A DNA stretch of 64,000 nt from Klebsiella pneumoniae (GCA_945861675.1 CAMAVY010000001.1:45119-109118), one strand, 5' to 3'. Shown: positions 55,638-64,000, counted from the stretch's first letter. Translations and numbers: made by a program. Notes: generated from the sequence alone by a model not told the origin.

Positions 55638-56534
55638 ATGAACGCTGCCGCCCCGGCTATTACGCCGAACCAAACTGCACAACCTCACAACACCGCCATG
55701 CGCAAGGTTGCCGCTACGGCGCTCGCCGGCCCCTGCATCGAGTGGTACGACTTCTTTCTCTATGGCACCGCGGCGCGTTGGTGTTTCCAGCCGTGTTTTT
55801 CCCCGCCGACATGCCCGCATCGGTCAGCCTGATTGCATCGTTCAGTACATTTGCCGTGGTTCTTCTTGCACGCCCGATTGGCGGCATCGTGTTCGGCCAC
55901 TTCGGTGACCTGCTTGGACGCAAACGTGCGCTGGTCGTCGCGCTGACCATCATGGGCGTAGCCACCACACTGATCGGCTTGATGCCGGGCTATGCAGCCA
56001 TCTGTGCCGCGGCGCCCCTGCTGCTGGTCGCCTTTCGTTTCGCCCAGGGGCTTGCGATCGGTGGCCAGTGTGGTGCTGCAAGGCGTGCTGGTCGGCGCCT
56101 GTGTGATAGTGCCCGCGGAGGTCGGCTCGGGCTGGTTGTCGGACCGTTTCGGCGGCCGTGGCATCTACATGCTGGGCGCCATCCTGCTCGGCGGTTCGGC
56201 ATTTGTTGTTCTCCCGCTCATCGACACTGGTGAGTTCCGTTGGATCTGCCCCGCCATCGGCGGCGGGCAGCTGTTCGTGTCGATGATGTGCGGCCCGCAG
56301 GCCGCGCTACTGGCAGAGCTGTTCAGCGCCGACGTCCGCTACTCCGGTGCATCGCTCGGGTATCAGTTCGGCGCAATCATCGGTGGCGGACTTGCGCCCA
56401 TCAATGCGGCCTGGTTGCTGGCCAGCGCTGGCAGCACCGTGAGCATCGCCGTCTGCATCGCCGCGGCGTGTCTGATCACGGTGGCATCAACGCTTGCGCT
56501 CAAGGAAACCTACGGCCGCGGCCTGCTCGATTGA
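55638..56534 (+). pseudogene. MHS-family (metabolite:H+ symporter) transporter with a frameshift and a large internal deletion
   Basis: Three reading frames hold parts of one MFS protein. Frame 1 from ATG 55638 gives LAGPCIEWYDFFLYGTAA. After a shift near 55770 the next frame gives LVFPAVFFPADMPASVSLIA and GHFGDLLGRKRALV. After a junction near 56065, where GLAIGGQ is followed at once by VVLQGVLVGACVIVPAEVG in a third frame, the sequence runs to LKETYGRGLLD. About 140 residues (roughly TM5 to TM7) are missing at that junction. The gene cannot make a working transporter. Confidence 0.85.
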
Positions 56535-56611
56535 GCCGGTCCGTCGCTCGATTGAGCCGGTCAGTCGCCCGATTGAGCCGGTCAGTCGCCCGACTGACCT
56601 GGTCAGTCGGC
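56528..56611. repeat. Four tandem 21-bp units between the MHS remnant and usp gene
   Basis: Units with core gattgagccggtcagtcg begin at 56528, 56549 and 56570, with a diverged fourth at 56591. The MHS stop (TGA) is in the first unit and each further unit repeats it. The fourth holds a perfect 9-bp inverted repeat around one base (56591-56609) that overlaps the usp stop and could form a hairpin. Confidence 0.88.
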
Positions 56612-57061
56612 GTGCACACGCACCACCAGCACATCGCACTTCGTGCCATGCAGCACAGCGTTGGCCGTTGAGCCCAGCAGCAGTCCCAGCCCGTGCTGCC
56701 CGTGCGTGCCGATGATCAGCAGGTCGGCGCCCGAACTCTCAACAAGCCCATGAATCTCTACCGCCGGACTGCCATTCAATGCGTGTGTTCGCTCGGCGGG
56801 CACACCCAGTTCCTGGGCAATCTTGGCCAGTTGCTCGCGCGCCTGTTTCTGCAGGTCGATCTCCAGCGTGGCCATCTGGCCGCTGTAATCCACACCGCCC
56901 ATGACGCCGTAGCCGCCATACACCTGCATGAAAGGCTTGATCACGTGCACCAGCGATAGCTTGGCACCGTATCGTTGGGCTTCATCGCGAGCGCGGTCCA
57001 GCACCTGCTTCGATTCGTCAGTCAGATCGATTGCCACCAACATGTGCTGATATGCGGCCAT
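56603..57061 (-). CDS. Universal stress protein (UspA family)
   Basis: The 152-residue Usp has MLVAIDLTDES at the N-terminus and the ATP-binding loop GTHGQHGLGLLLGSTA near the C-terminus. AGGAG lies upstream of the ATG at 57061. Its 3' end runs into the 21-bp repeat array. Confidence 0.92.
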   Translation of the reverse strand: MAAYQHMLVAIDLTDESKQVLDRARDEAQRYGAKLSLVHVIKPFMQVYGGYGVMGGVDYSGQMATLEIDLQKQAREQLAKIAQELGVPAERTHALNGSPAVEIHGLVESSGADLLIIGTHGQHGLGLLLGSTANAVLHGTKCDVLVVRVHAD

Positions 57062-57299
57062 GGCCCTGCTCCTCTTCCTATCTGTCTGCGGCTTGTTGTG
57101 AGTGCGTACTGCGTGCGTTCGCCCGTAGCGTGCACGCCTTACTCTGTTTAGGGGAGTGTCGCCTGAAGCCTCTGGCGCGTCTCTGATCCAGGTCAACGCT
57201 TGAGTAACTCAACGCCTGGTTGCGTCTTCGGTGCGTCCGCAACGATCATCCTGCCCTGTTTCATTTCGTTGCCTTCTACCCGCCAATCAAGAGGTACCC

Positions 57300-58064
57300 A
57301 TGAGCGCGGCACAACGTCTTCTCGGCAAGGCCTGCATCGTCACCGGTGGCTCGACCGGCATCGGCGAAGCTGCCGTGCGCCGCTTCGTCGCCGAAGGTGC
57401 CGAGGTACTCATCGCCGACCGCAACATTCTGGGCGCCGACGCGCTCGCGCGTGCACTCGGCACTGCGGTAACCAGCATCGCCTGCGACGTTCGAATCGAG
57501 GCGCAGGTGAAGGCTGTTGCCGAGGCCGCCATGCAGCGCTGGGGCCGCGTTGATGTGCTGGTGAACAACGCCGGCGCCGAGCTGAACCGCACCTATGACG
57601 AAACCAGTGAAGAAGAGTGGGACATGGTGCTGAACACCGACCTGAAGGGGCCGTGGTTGTTCTGCAAGCACGTTGTGCCGCACATGGTGAAAGCCGGGCG
57701 CGGCAGCGTGATCAATGTGTCGTCGTTGAATGGCCTGGTCGGCTTTCCGCTGTCCACTGCCTACGGCAGCGCAAAGGGTGGCCTGGTGGTGTTCACGAAA
57801 GACATGGCGATTGAGCTGGCGCAAAGCGGCGTGCGCTTCAACTGCGTATGCCCCGGCGTTATTGCGACGCCGATGATGGAACGTTGGACGGACCTGATGC
57901 CGGACAAGGCAGCGGCACAGAAGATGCTGCGCGGCGTGATGCCCATTGGTCGCATGGGCACGTCGGAGGAAGTTGCAGGCGCGATCTACTTCTTTGCCTC
58001 TGACGACTCAACGCTCTGCCAGGGTTCGGTGCTGTCGATCGACGGCGGCTTCGTTGCCCAGTAG
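57300..58064 (+). CDS. Short-chain dehydrogenase/reductase
   Basis: The 254-residue classical SDR has TGGSTGIG, NNAG, the catalytic Ser (SSLNG) with YGSAKGG, and IDGGFVAQ at the end. The ATG at 57300 follows AGAGG at six bases. It is divergent from the usp gene. Substrate unknown. Confidence 0.92.
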   Translation: MSAAQRLLGKACIVTGGSTGIGEAAVRRFVAEGAEVLIADRNILGADALARALGTAVTSIACDVRIEAQVKAVAEAAMQRWGRVDVLVNNAGAELNRTYDETSEEEWDMVLNTDLKGPWLFCKHVVPHMVKAGRGSVINVSSLNGLVGFPLSTAYGSAKGGLVVFTKDMAIELAQSGVRFNCVCPGVIATPMMERWTDLMPDKAAAQKMLRGVMPIGRMGTSEEVAGAIYFFASDDSTLCQGSVLSIDGGFVAQ

Positions 58065-58123
58065 CCAGGTGAGGCGCAGGGCGAACAGCACCACAGCGGG
58101 CTCTGCGCCCCAGCCAATGATGG

Positions 58124-58525
58124 CTAGGACAGGTTCAACACCTTGTACACACGCTGCTTGAAGTACCAGCGACCACCGGCCTTCACGTAGTCGTCTTCAT
58201 ATTGCCCGACCACATTGCGTCGGCTGCCATCCTTGCCGTGCAGAAACTCCTGCTGAAACCACGTGGCGTGTGCGGTATCGCCAGCGATGCTGATCGGCCC
58301 TGCAGATGCGAAGAAGCCCACGAACGAGAACGCCGACATTGCCGTCTGCCATGACGCCACGATGTTCTGCTTGCCGCTGGCCTGCGCCGTGGGTCGTATC
58401 CACACCGCATCTTCGGCCCAGTTGGCGCCCCAGGCCGCCGCGTCGAAACGCATCACGGCATCGTTGTAGGACTCTACAAGTTCGCGTATCGCCAGCCGGT
58501 CTTCTGCAGGTCCGCTGCTGATCAT
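58124..58525 (-). CDS. SnoaL-like (NTF2-fold) protein
   Basis: The 133-residue protein reads DRLAIRELVESYNDAVMRFDAAAWGANWAEDAVW, the SnoaL-like motif, with a conserved His/Trp pair (ATWFQQEFLHGK). It may act as a dehydratase or isomerase. It converges with the SDR gene, a common partner of such proteins in terpenoid or steroid pathways. Confidence 0.83.
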   Translation of the reverse strand: MISSGPAEDRLAIRELVESYNDAVMRFDAAAWGANWAEDAVWIRPTAQASGKQNIVASWQTAMSAFSFVGFFASAGPISIAGDTAHATWFQQEFLHGKDGSRRNVVGQYEDDYVKAGGRWYFKQRVYKVLNLS

Positions 58526-58717
58526 GTGGGGTTAGCTCTCTTCGCTGTCTGGTTGGAGTGTTCGCAACGGCCACGAACGCCGGTCGGCCCTATTGTTCAG
58601 CATGTCGCCGGCTTCGACCACCCGGGCCCGCGCCATGAACGCTGGCCACAGCCGCGACTCAAACCATCCCGGAAGCAGGTGACCAACGCACCTCGCCAAG
58701 CAACGCGCTGTCCTGAC

Positions 58718-59548
58718 TCACATAGACCTCACCATCGTGCTCACCACGGGCCGTGCGCGCCCGGTACCACTCAGGTCGCGGCGCAAAGCTGTATACAGCT
58801 GCACATACAGATCACGCACCCAGGGTGCAGACGTTGGCACCGACTCAAAGGCGTGAATGCGGAAGTCCGTTGGGCTGATGAGAATGCGCACGTGTTCTTT
58901 TCCAACCAGCGCTGCAAGCACGAACAGATCCTCCGCAGTCTCGTTGCCAACCGCCACGCAGCCGATTGAAAGCCCAATTGAAAGAGACGTGCCATGAATC
59001 ATGATGTCGCCGCCCAGCTGCTGCCGTCCCTCCGCGGCACCGCGCGCGCGATCCAGCGCGTTCGGATAGCTGACACGAATTGCAACGTGGTAGCGACTGT
59101 TCGGATTGAGGAATTCGGCTGCATAGATCCCCTCCGGCACCTGCTCATCGCCCGCCCGCAGTTTCGGCCCAAGCACACCACTCATGCCCAGCACCGGCAC
59201 GGTTTTGACATATACCCAGGGCGCATCAGCTGCGCTGCGCCCGTAGATCTCAAGCAGACGGGTGTCCTTGAACACAACGAATGTCACGGCCTGGGGCGGG
59301 TAGATGAGACCGGCACGTGCGAACGCTGCGGCCAGGCGCACACGCGCCGCCGGTGCGAACTGATCAACACGCTCCTGCAGGCTGTAACCGCCATGCAGCT
59401 TGTGCAGGTAGTGGCGAGCGACCGTCATGTTGTCTTCGGTGGTCAGACGCAGAAGACGCTCTCTTCCGCCTGGCGCAAGCGTTGCCACGCCAAGCGCCGC
59501 CGCCAGCGCAGCAGCAATGATGACCGCGTACAAACCTCGGGCACGCAT
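58718..59548 (-). CDS. L,D-transpeptidase (YkuD/YafK-type), membrane-anchored
   Basis: The 276-residue protein has an N-terminal membrane anchor (LYAVIIAAALAAALGVATLA) and a YkuD-type catalytic region reading IMIHGTSLSIGLSIGCVAV, the HG(x)n SxGC motif with His and nucleophile Cys. It probably forms or cleaves 3-3 or lipoprotein cross-links in peptidoglycan. The ATG at 59548 precedes the anchor; the upstream codon at 59593 would add 15 residues. Confidence 0.88.
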   Translation of the reverse strand: MRARGLYAVIIAAALAAALGVATLAPGGRERLLRLTTEDNMTVARHYLHKLHGGYSLQERVDQFAPAARVRLAAAFARAGLIYPPQAVTFVVFKDTRLLEIYGRSAADAPWVYVKTVPVLGMSGVLGPKLRAGDEQVPEGIYAAEFLNPNSRYHVAIRVSYPNALDRARGAAEGRQQLGGDIMIHGTSLSIGLSIGCVAVGNETAEDLFVLAALVGKEHVRILISPTDFRIHAFESVPTSAPWVRDLYVQLYTALRRDLSGTGRARPVVSTMVRSM

Positions 59549-59561
59549 CGTGGCTACTCGT

Positions 59562-60014
59562 TCAACGGACCATGCCGCGCGAGGAGCGCACAACCCGCTG
59601 TTTGGCCTTCTTGTCCAGCTGATAGGTCAGCGCCGCGCCAATACAGAACTCAAGTGCGTCGGTCGGACCAGGTTCGCTTCCCGTGAACACAATCGCGCGG
59701 TTGCCTTCGTATGTGAAGTCGTGCGGAAACAAACCGCGGAACGTCTCCACCAGATGGGTGGTACAGATGAAGTACATGGCGTACTGCGCAGGTTGCGCGG
59801 GCTTCCAGGCAATGCGGATCGTGCTTCCTGATTTCGTTCTGGCAGTGACGTAGGCGGGCTCGCCCCACTTCAACGTCTCTTCAAGCTCGCCCACGCCGCC
59901 GGTGGTGGCCGCAACGCGGAAGATCACCTCGCGCAGCGCCAGCAGCGGCTTGCGGAAGTTCGGCGGGTATCCATCGAACACGGCCTGCACTGACTTGTTC
60001 TTGAATGGCTTCAT
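59562..60014 (-). CDS. DUF1801-family protein
   Basis: The 150-residue protein reads VQAVFDGYPPNFRKPLLALREVIF, then EETLKWGEPAY and CTTHLVETFRGLFPHDFTYEGNRAIVF, the DUF1801 fold (YdhG/YjbR-like). Function unknown. A related fragment lies at the far right of the window, beyond the quinoprotein. Confidence 0.85.
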   Translation of the reverse strand: MKPFKNKSVQAVFDGYPPNFRKPLLALREVIFRVAATTGGVGELEETLKWGEPAYVTARTKSGSTIRIAWKPAQPAQYAMYFICTTHLVETFRGLFPHDFTYEGNRAIVFTGSEPGPTDALEFCIGAALTYQLDKKAKQRVVRSSRGMVR

Positions 60015-60048
60015 GGGGCACCGGGTATCAGCGATCGTCAGCCCCTGC

Positions 60049-60096
60049 ACCATCAACAGGATTGACCATCAACAGGATTGACTAGTAACAGGATCG
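60049..60096. repeat. Three 16-bp tandem units before the DUF1801 gene
   Basis: accatcaacaggattg (60049 and 60065) and actagtaacaggatcg (60081). The period is not a multiple of three; it lies in the intergenic region upstream of the DUF1801 start. Confidence 0.9.
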
Positions 60097-60138
60097 TCCA
60101 ACCGTTGGGGCGGATTACGCATGGCACCTGGCTTGATT

Positions 60139-60471
60139 TCAAGGCAGATGACCAGGGAACCAAACTCCACCGTCGCCTGGCAAGCTCCGCTGCCGCGAAG
60201 CAGCGGCTAGCCGTCGGCCGCAGGATTCACGCACAAGCAGATCGAAGAACGCTTCGTCGGCGTAGCGCCGCGTGATCGGCAGGTGCACATCCATGAACTG
60301 GTACTGCACATCGTGAACAAGTGATGTGTAGTAGGTCTTCGGCCTTCGGGTGCGTTCGTTGGGCACTCCATCCGGCGTGCCGAGCACGATGTCGAACAAT
60401 GCGAACTTTGGTGTGCAGACGTCCCACGCATAGTGCGCGCGCACCAGCGGGCGGGCCGGGCGCGCCCTCAT
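60139..60471 (-). pseudogene. Fragment of a DUF1353-like protein
   Basis: The frame includes VRAHYAWDVCTPKFALFDIV, GTPDGV, RPKTYYTSLVHDVQYQF and ITRRYADEAFFDLLVRES, which resemble the conserved core of DUF1353 proteins (phage-related or membrane-linked, function unknown). There is no proper N-terminus, and the C-terminus degenerates into Arg/Ser-rich sequence. It is joined out of frame to a HAD-like fragment just upstream. Confidence 0.5.
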
Positions 60472-60553
60472 CAACAGCGTTGTTGGCGGGCCAGATCCGC
60501 AGTACACCGTCGAGGTCAATCAGCAATGTGGTGATGCCCGTGCGGTTACTCAT
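60460..60553 (-). pseudogene. N-terminal fragment of a HAD-family hydrolase
   Basis: An ATG with SNRTGITTLLIDLDGVLRIW gives the HAD motif I (DLDG), then the match ends after about 30 codons and the sequence continues in another frame as the DUF1353-like fragment. The rest of the HAD domain is missing. Confidence 0.6.
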
Positions 60554-60631
60554 GCACAGGGTGTCAGTAGGCGTCTGCAGGAAACACCGCGAGGCCGGGT
60601 GACACGTCTGTTGTTGGAGCCGCTCCGCGCG

Positions 60632-61144
60632 TCAATGTGAACGCATCAAGCGCACAACCGCCGCCTTCAACAACAAGCTTGAGTACAGCTTGTGGAAGCC
60701 GAGCAGCGCCCGAAAGACGCCGCTCATTGCCAACCCCCCGGACCGCCGGTCTACGCGTGGCACCACCGCCGACCCGAAGTACAAGCGCGTCGTTTCACCA
60801 TTTGCCGCAGTTGAACTCATGAGCCACGACCGCGTGCTGCCCTGGAAGTCGCACAGCAGAATCTGATCCGTCGCGCGGGCTTCGACATGCCATGCGGCGA
60901 ATGCATCGCGTCGGCCGTCCGCCAGTTCGCGTGCCTGCGCATCTGTACTTGGCCGTGCAACAAACAACGCCAGCAGCAGTCGTTCGAGCTTGAACACGGC
61001 TGTGCAGTAGAAGGCTTCGACGAATTCAACATGGGTCACCGCTCCTGCCAGATCGGTGCAATAGCAATCGGTAAATGCGCCTTCGCGTTCATGCCTGCAA
61101 AGCAGTGCGTCGGCTGGCAGTTTGCACGTTTGAATCCTCGCCAT
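60632..61144 (-). CDS. Conserved hypothetical protein
   Basis: The 170-residue protein reads THVEFVEAFYCTAVFKLERL, DQILLCDFQGSTRSWLMSS and TRLYFGSAVVPR. I do not recognise a named family with certainty. No signal peptide or membrane span is seen. The first codons (MARIQTCKLPADA) read naturally. It follows the GNAT gene by 26 bp on the same strand. Confidence 0.6.
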   Translation of the reverse strand: MARIQTCKLPADALLCRHEREGAFTDCYCTDLAGAVTHVEFVEAFYCTAVFKLERLLLALFVARPSTDAQARELADGRRDAFAAWHVEARATDQILLCDFQGSTRSWLMSSTAANGETTRLYFGSAVVPRVDRRSGGLAMSGVFRALLGFHKLYSSLLLKAAVVRLMRSH

Positions 61145-61170
61145 GGCAGCACACCCGCTTGGGATTGTCG

Positions 61171-61683
61171 TCAGCCAGCACCGTGAAACGCTGGATGAAA
61201 CGCAATGGGGCCGATCGGTCGATACCCACGCAACAACTTGAGCATGAAGAACTCCGCAGGTTCTCCATCAGGCACATTCGCCGGTGACAGTTCAAAGCCG
61301 AAGCGCACGTAGTACGCAGGGTTGCCAGTGAGAATGCAGCCGCACGCGCCTGACGCTGCGATGGCTTGCAGGCCCGCGTGAACAAGCTGCGAGCCAACAC
61401 CGGAACGCTGATGCGCCGGCACCACAGACACCGGACCTAGCGCATACCAGCCTGGAGTGCCATCTGCCGGCGTCGCTGGCGACAAAGCGATCTGACCAAT
61501 CACCACGCCCTGCGAATCAGCAACCAGGGAAACGGACAACGCGTTCTGAGTGCGGAGCGCGTCGACCAGTTCCGCCTCGTCGCCTGCCGCGTAAGGCTTG
61601 CCGAGAAAGGCCGATCGAATGATGTCGCCAATCACAGCGTGATCGTCGGGTTGTTCCGCGCGAATGGTCACATTCAGTGGCAT
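61171..61683 (-). CDS. GNAT N-acetyltransferase
   Basis: The 170-residue protein has VTIRAEQPDDHAVIGDIIRSAF and the acetyl-CoA loop VVPAHQRSGVGSQLVHAGL, then YYVRFGFELSP. It belongs to the broad GNAT family with unknown substrate. Its ATG at 61683 lies inside the last codons of the quinoprotein remnant, an overlap of ten bases. Confidence 0.87.
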   Translation of the reverse strand: MPLNVTIRAEQPDDHAVIGDIIRSAFLGKPYAAGDEAELVDALRTQNALSVSLVADSQGVVIGQIALSPATPADGTPGWYALGPVSVVPAHQRSGVGSQLVHAGLQAIAASGACGCILTGNPAYYVRFGFELSPANVPDGEPAEFFMLKLLRGYRPIGPIAFHPAFHGAG

Positions 61684-63539
61684 GTCAAATTGCACTCGAG
61701 TCCAAACGCCAGCAACACGTTGCCGCTCACGGTCTTGTACTCACGCGCTGTGTTGTAGTCCCAGCGCACTGCACCTGTTGCTGTGTCGAAGGCGCGCAGG
61801 TGTCCGTCGTTGGAACCTGCGAACACAAGTTCCGGCGTTGCCGTGATTGCGCCAGGGTAACCCGGGTGGCAGAGCGCGCGATCGCCGCACATGTTCTCGG
61901 CCGGGCTTTGCCACAAATACGCGCCGGTTCTTATGTCCAGCGCATACAGGCCGGGGCGTGCTGCTTCCTGGTAGGTACGCCCATCGGGCACATCGCTGAT
62001 GGGCACGAATACGGTGTCACCCTGCACAGCAAGACCGAAGCTGACGCCGGCAACAACGCCACCGCGGCCCACCTTGTTCTTCCATAACAGCATGCCGCTG
62101 TCGGGATCGACGGCATATACGATGCCGGACTTCTGACCGGCCGGCACATAGTCATGTCCGTTGCTGGCAGTCGCGAGCACTGTGCCGGCACCGAAGTCGT
62201 AATCGGGGCCGTCTTCCTGCGGGCAGTTGGTTTTGTCGACGCGATCGCAGGCGCCGTTCCAGGCGTCACTCTCTAGTGCCTGGTACGACCACAGGACCTT
62301 TCCCGTCTTCATATCGAACGCAACGATCGCGTCACCCAGTTCAGTTGTTGGCGAGGAGTAGTTGTCACCCGTCGCGATGTACAACCGGCCGCGTTGCACA
62401 TCAATCGATGGCGAGTTCCACAGCGCAACGCCCGATGGTCCGAAGCGCGGCACGCCCACCGCGTTCACACCGGTTTGCCTTGGCTCGGGCGTCATGCAGG
62501 TTTGCCACACCTTCTCGCCGTTACCGGCGCTGTATGCCACCAGCGAACCACGGAACGTGCAGCACGCGTACTGCTGGCTGGTTGCGCGGCCCTCTTCGAG
62601 GGAAGACACAGCCACGTAAAGCACGTTGTCGTGCAGCACAGGCGCGGCAGTGATGGTGGCGTTGGCGTGCATGTCCGGCTTGTCGCGCCACACGCGCGAG
62701 CCGGTCAGCGCATCAAGCGCATACACATTGCCGATCAGGTCACCGAAATAGACCAGTGGCTTCGCGCTGGTATCGCCCGCCTTCCAGGTTGCAACAACAA
62801 TGCCCGTGCGCACTTCAGCCGATGCATGGAACAGCCAACGCGCGCAGCCGGTATTGAGGTCGAGCGCATACACGGTGCCGTCGTGGCTGCCCACGAAGCT
62901 TGCGCCGCCCGCCAGTGTGGGTTGCGAGCGCGCCCGAAGCGCATTGGGGTATGCCAGCGTCCACTTCAGTTTCAGATTGCCAACGCGTTTGCTGTCGATG
63001 CCGGCCGTAGCCGCATCGATGCCGTGGCTCGCGTTCGGCGTCAGCCCCCAACCTGCGAACGGCGACGGCTGTGCGAAATCGAAAGGCGACACGCCGGCCG
63101 CGCACATCAACGGCCCTCCCGCTGATTCGGCACCAGATTCACCGCCGGAAGACACCGCACCGAATGCGCGACCCGCAAGCACCTCGACGACCGCCACCTT
63201 GTCCGTCGCCGACAGTGCGCCCGCTTGTGCCTGCATTACAGCTTCGGTAAGCGAACGATGGATGGACTCGGGCGTCATCAGCGCCAGCATCGACTTCTGC
63301 GGCGCGCGATTGATGCCAGCGTCGTGGCACGACGCGCACACGCTCTCGTAGATCTCTTTGCCGCGCGCCTTGGTCGCTGGGTCGAGTTCGAACTGTGCAC
63401 CCTTATAGGCATCGCTGTAGGCCTTGGGTGCGTTGGCCGCATGCAACGCAGGTGCACGCGCCAGCATTGCACGCGCAGCACGCTGATCTACTTCAAGCGC
63501 GTAGAAGTGTTGCGCCGCGCCAGTCACCCAGCTCGGCAA
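61674..63539 (-). pseudogene. PVADH-like PQQ/cytochrome c quinoprotein, truncated at both ends
   Basis: The open frame (621 codons from a TTG) contains an N-terminal cytochrome c site (VCASCHDAG) followed by a BamB-like PQQ propeller with QYACCTFRGSLVAYSAGNGE and many PQQ repeat blades, as in cytochrome-type polyvinyl alcohol dehydrogenases. There is no signal peptide: the first 20 or so codons read through an out-of-frame DUF1801 fragment. Near the end EYKTVSG jumps to NVLLAFGLE, omitting about 30 residues of the last blade. A cytochrome without export cannot mature, so this is probably inactive. Confidence 0.78.
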
Positions 63540-63597
63540 TGCGTTTCGAGATCAGGACAGATGCGGACTCGGACGCGCTTGTGTCAGATTTCTTCAT
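63493..63597 (-). pseudogene. N-terminal fragment of a DUF1801-type protein
   Basis: An ATG reads KKSDTSASESASVLISKRI and AELGDWRGATLLRA then stops. The LISKRIAELGDWRG segment is typical of the start of small DUF1801 proteins; the rest of the domain is missing and the quinoprotein follows in another frame. Confidence 0.7.
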
Positions 63598-63611
63598 TTG
63601 CTCACCCGCAA

Positions 63612-63741
63612 TCAGAGCCGAACTTCCAGTTGCACTGAGACTTCGTCGCCATCCTGCAGATCCTCTGCCGTGCGCACGCTGTCCTTGAGCGGCAGAAGGT
63701 ACGCGCCAGTACCAGATCGTGCTCGTGAAGGTGACTTGCAT
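63612..63741 (-). pseudogene. DUF1905 gene with an internal out-of-frame deletion
   Basis: The start reads MQVTFTSTIWYWR, the family N-terminus, then shifts to a second frame reading GAYLLPLKDSVRTAEDLQDG and DEVSVQLEVRL, the family C-terminus. About 50 central codons are missing at the join, near 63705. Confidence 0.75.
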
Positions 63742-63858
63742 CGTGGTGATCGCTTCTGCTGATGCGCCAGTGGTACGCGAGGCCAAGGGAGAGTAGCGGT
63801 GTTACTGGTGGCCCGCACGTCGTGTTGCGCCGTTGCGCCTTTGCAAGGTTAGAGGTAA

Positions 63859-63999
63859 CTACTCGCCCCCCACGGACGAGTAGATCTCTCCGGACATTGC
63901 CATCTGGATGGCGACGAGGGGGTTGTATCCGCGGTTGGCCATTGTTTGCAGGTAGCTGGAGATGCGGCAGTAGGCTTCTGCGTACTCGCGCTTGCGGAA
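63859..63999 (-). mobile_element. 3' end of a transposase-like gene, cut by the window edge
   Basis: The frame entering from the right edge reads YAEAYCRISSYLQTMANRG and YNPLVAIQMAMSGEIYSSVG before a TAG. This resembles the C-terminal tail of transposases of IS66-like elements. The start lies beyond the window. I cannot see an inverted repeat with certainty. Confidence 0.5.
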
Positions 64000-64000
64000 G

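Overview
The window is GC-rich, densely packed bacterial DNA. The chemotaxis operon layout, the family III CoA-transferase, thiolase/DUF35 pairs, Baeyer-Villiger-type flavin monooxygenases and PQQ dehydrogenases suggest a proteobacterium, perhaps a gammaproteobacterium, with a broad lipid, terpenoid or ketone catabolic repertoire. That placement is inference. I see no rRNA, tRNA or CRISPR array.

Layout. 1-13 kb: a CoA-transferase (cut by the left edge), a SWIM-SNF2 helicase, an LLM-type oxidoreductase, a BVMO-like flavoprotein, a periplasmic amidohydrolase, a PPOX flavoprotein, an aldo/keto reductase and an SDR. 12.9-18.0 kb: a minus-strand run of GST, DUF1330, GNAT, SDR, a ThDP enzyme coupled to the SDR, and MAPEG. 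18.2-20.7 kb: a secreted PQQ dehydrogenase with the residue pattern of lanthanide enzymes, followed by a cytochrome c with an unusual CX3CH haem site. 21.2-31.5 kb: a nine-gene chemosensory operon (MCP, CheY, STAS, CheA, five-PAS soluble receptor, CheW, CheR, CheD, CheB). 31.5-39.7 kb: two MFS transporters, a second BVMO-like enzyme, a homocysteine methyltransferase homologue, a Phd/VapC-type toxin-antitoxin pair, an NTF2-like protein and an RlmA-like rRNA methyltransferase. 40.0-41.6 kb: a lone gene that looks like a SLOG-type sensor fused to a SLATT-like membrane effector, the best candidate for an undescribed conflict or defence protein. 42-51.6 kb: GFA protein, two thiolase-fold/DUF35 pairs, NlpC/P60 peptidase, a carotenoid oxygenase coupled to an LLM oxidoreductase, and a PhyH dioxygenase. 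51.8-64 kb: GST, PPOX, NTF2, LysR, SDR, USP and L,D-transpeptidase genes mixed with many broken genes, ending in a transposase-like tail.

Two signals run through the whole window. First, short tandem duplications (12-21 bp units) occur at more than ten places, some of them duplicating a gene's last codons and stop. Second, many genes carry internal deletions or frameshifts, including UPF0114, an MHS transporter, DUF1905, DUF1801, a PVADH-like quinoprotein, a HAD/DUF1353 pair, a GST fragment and an MCP tail. Both could come from replication slippage in a decaying region, or partly from assembly error.

The catabolic genes fit a scheme in which ketones are oxidised by BVMO-type enzymes, alcohols by PQQ dehydrogenase and SDRs, and acyl-CoA intermediates are handled by the CoA-transferase and the thiolase/DUF35 aldolase-like pairs. 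No single pathway is demonstrated.
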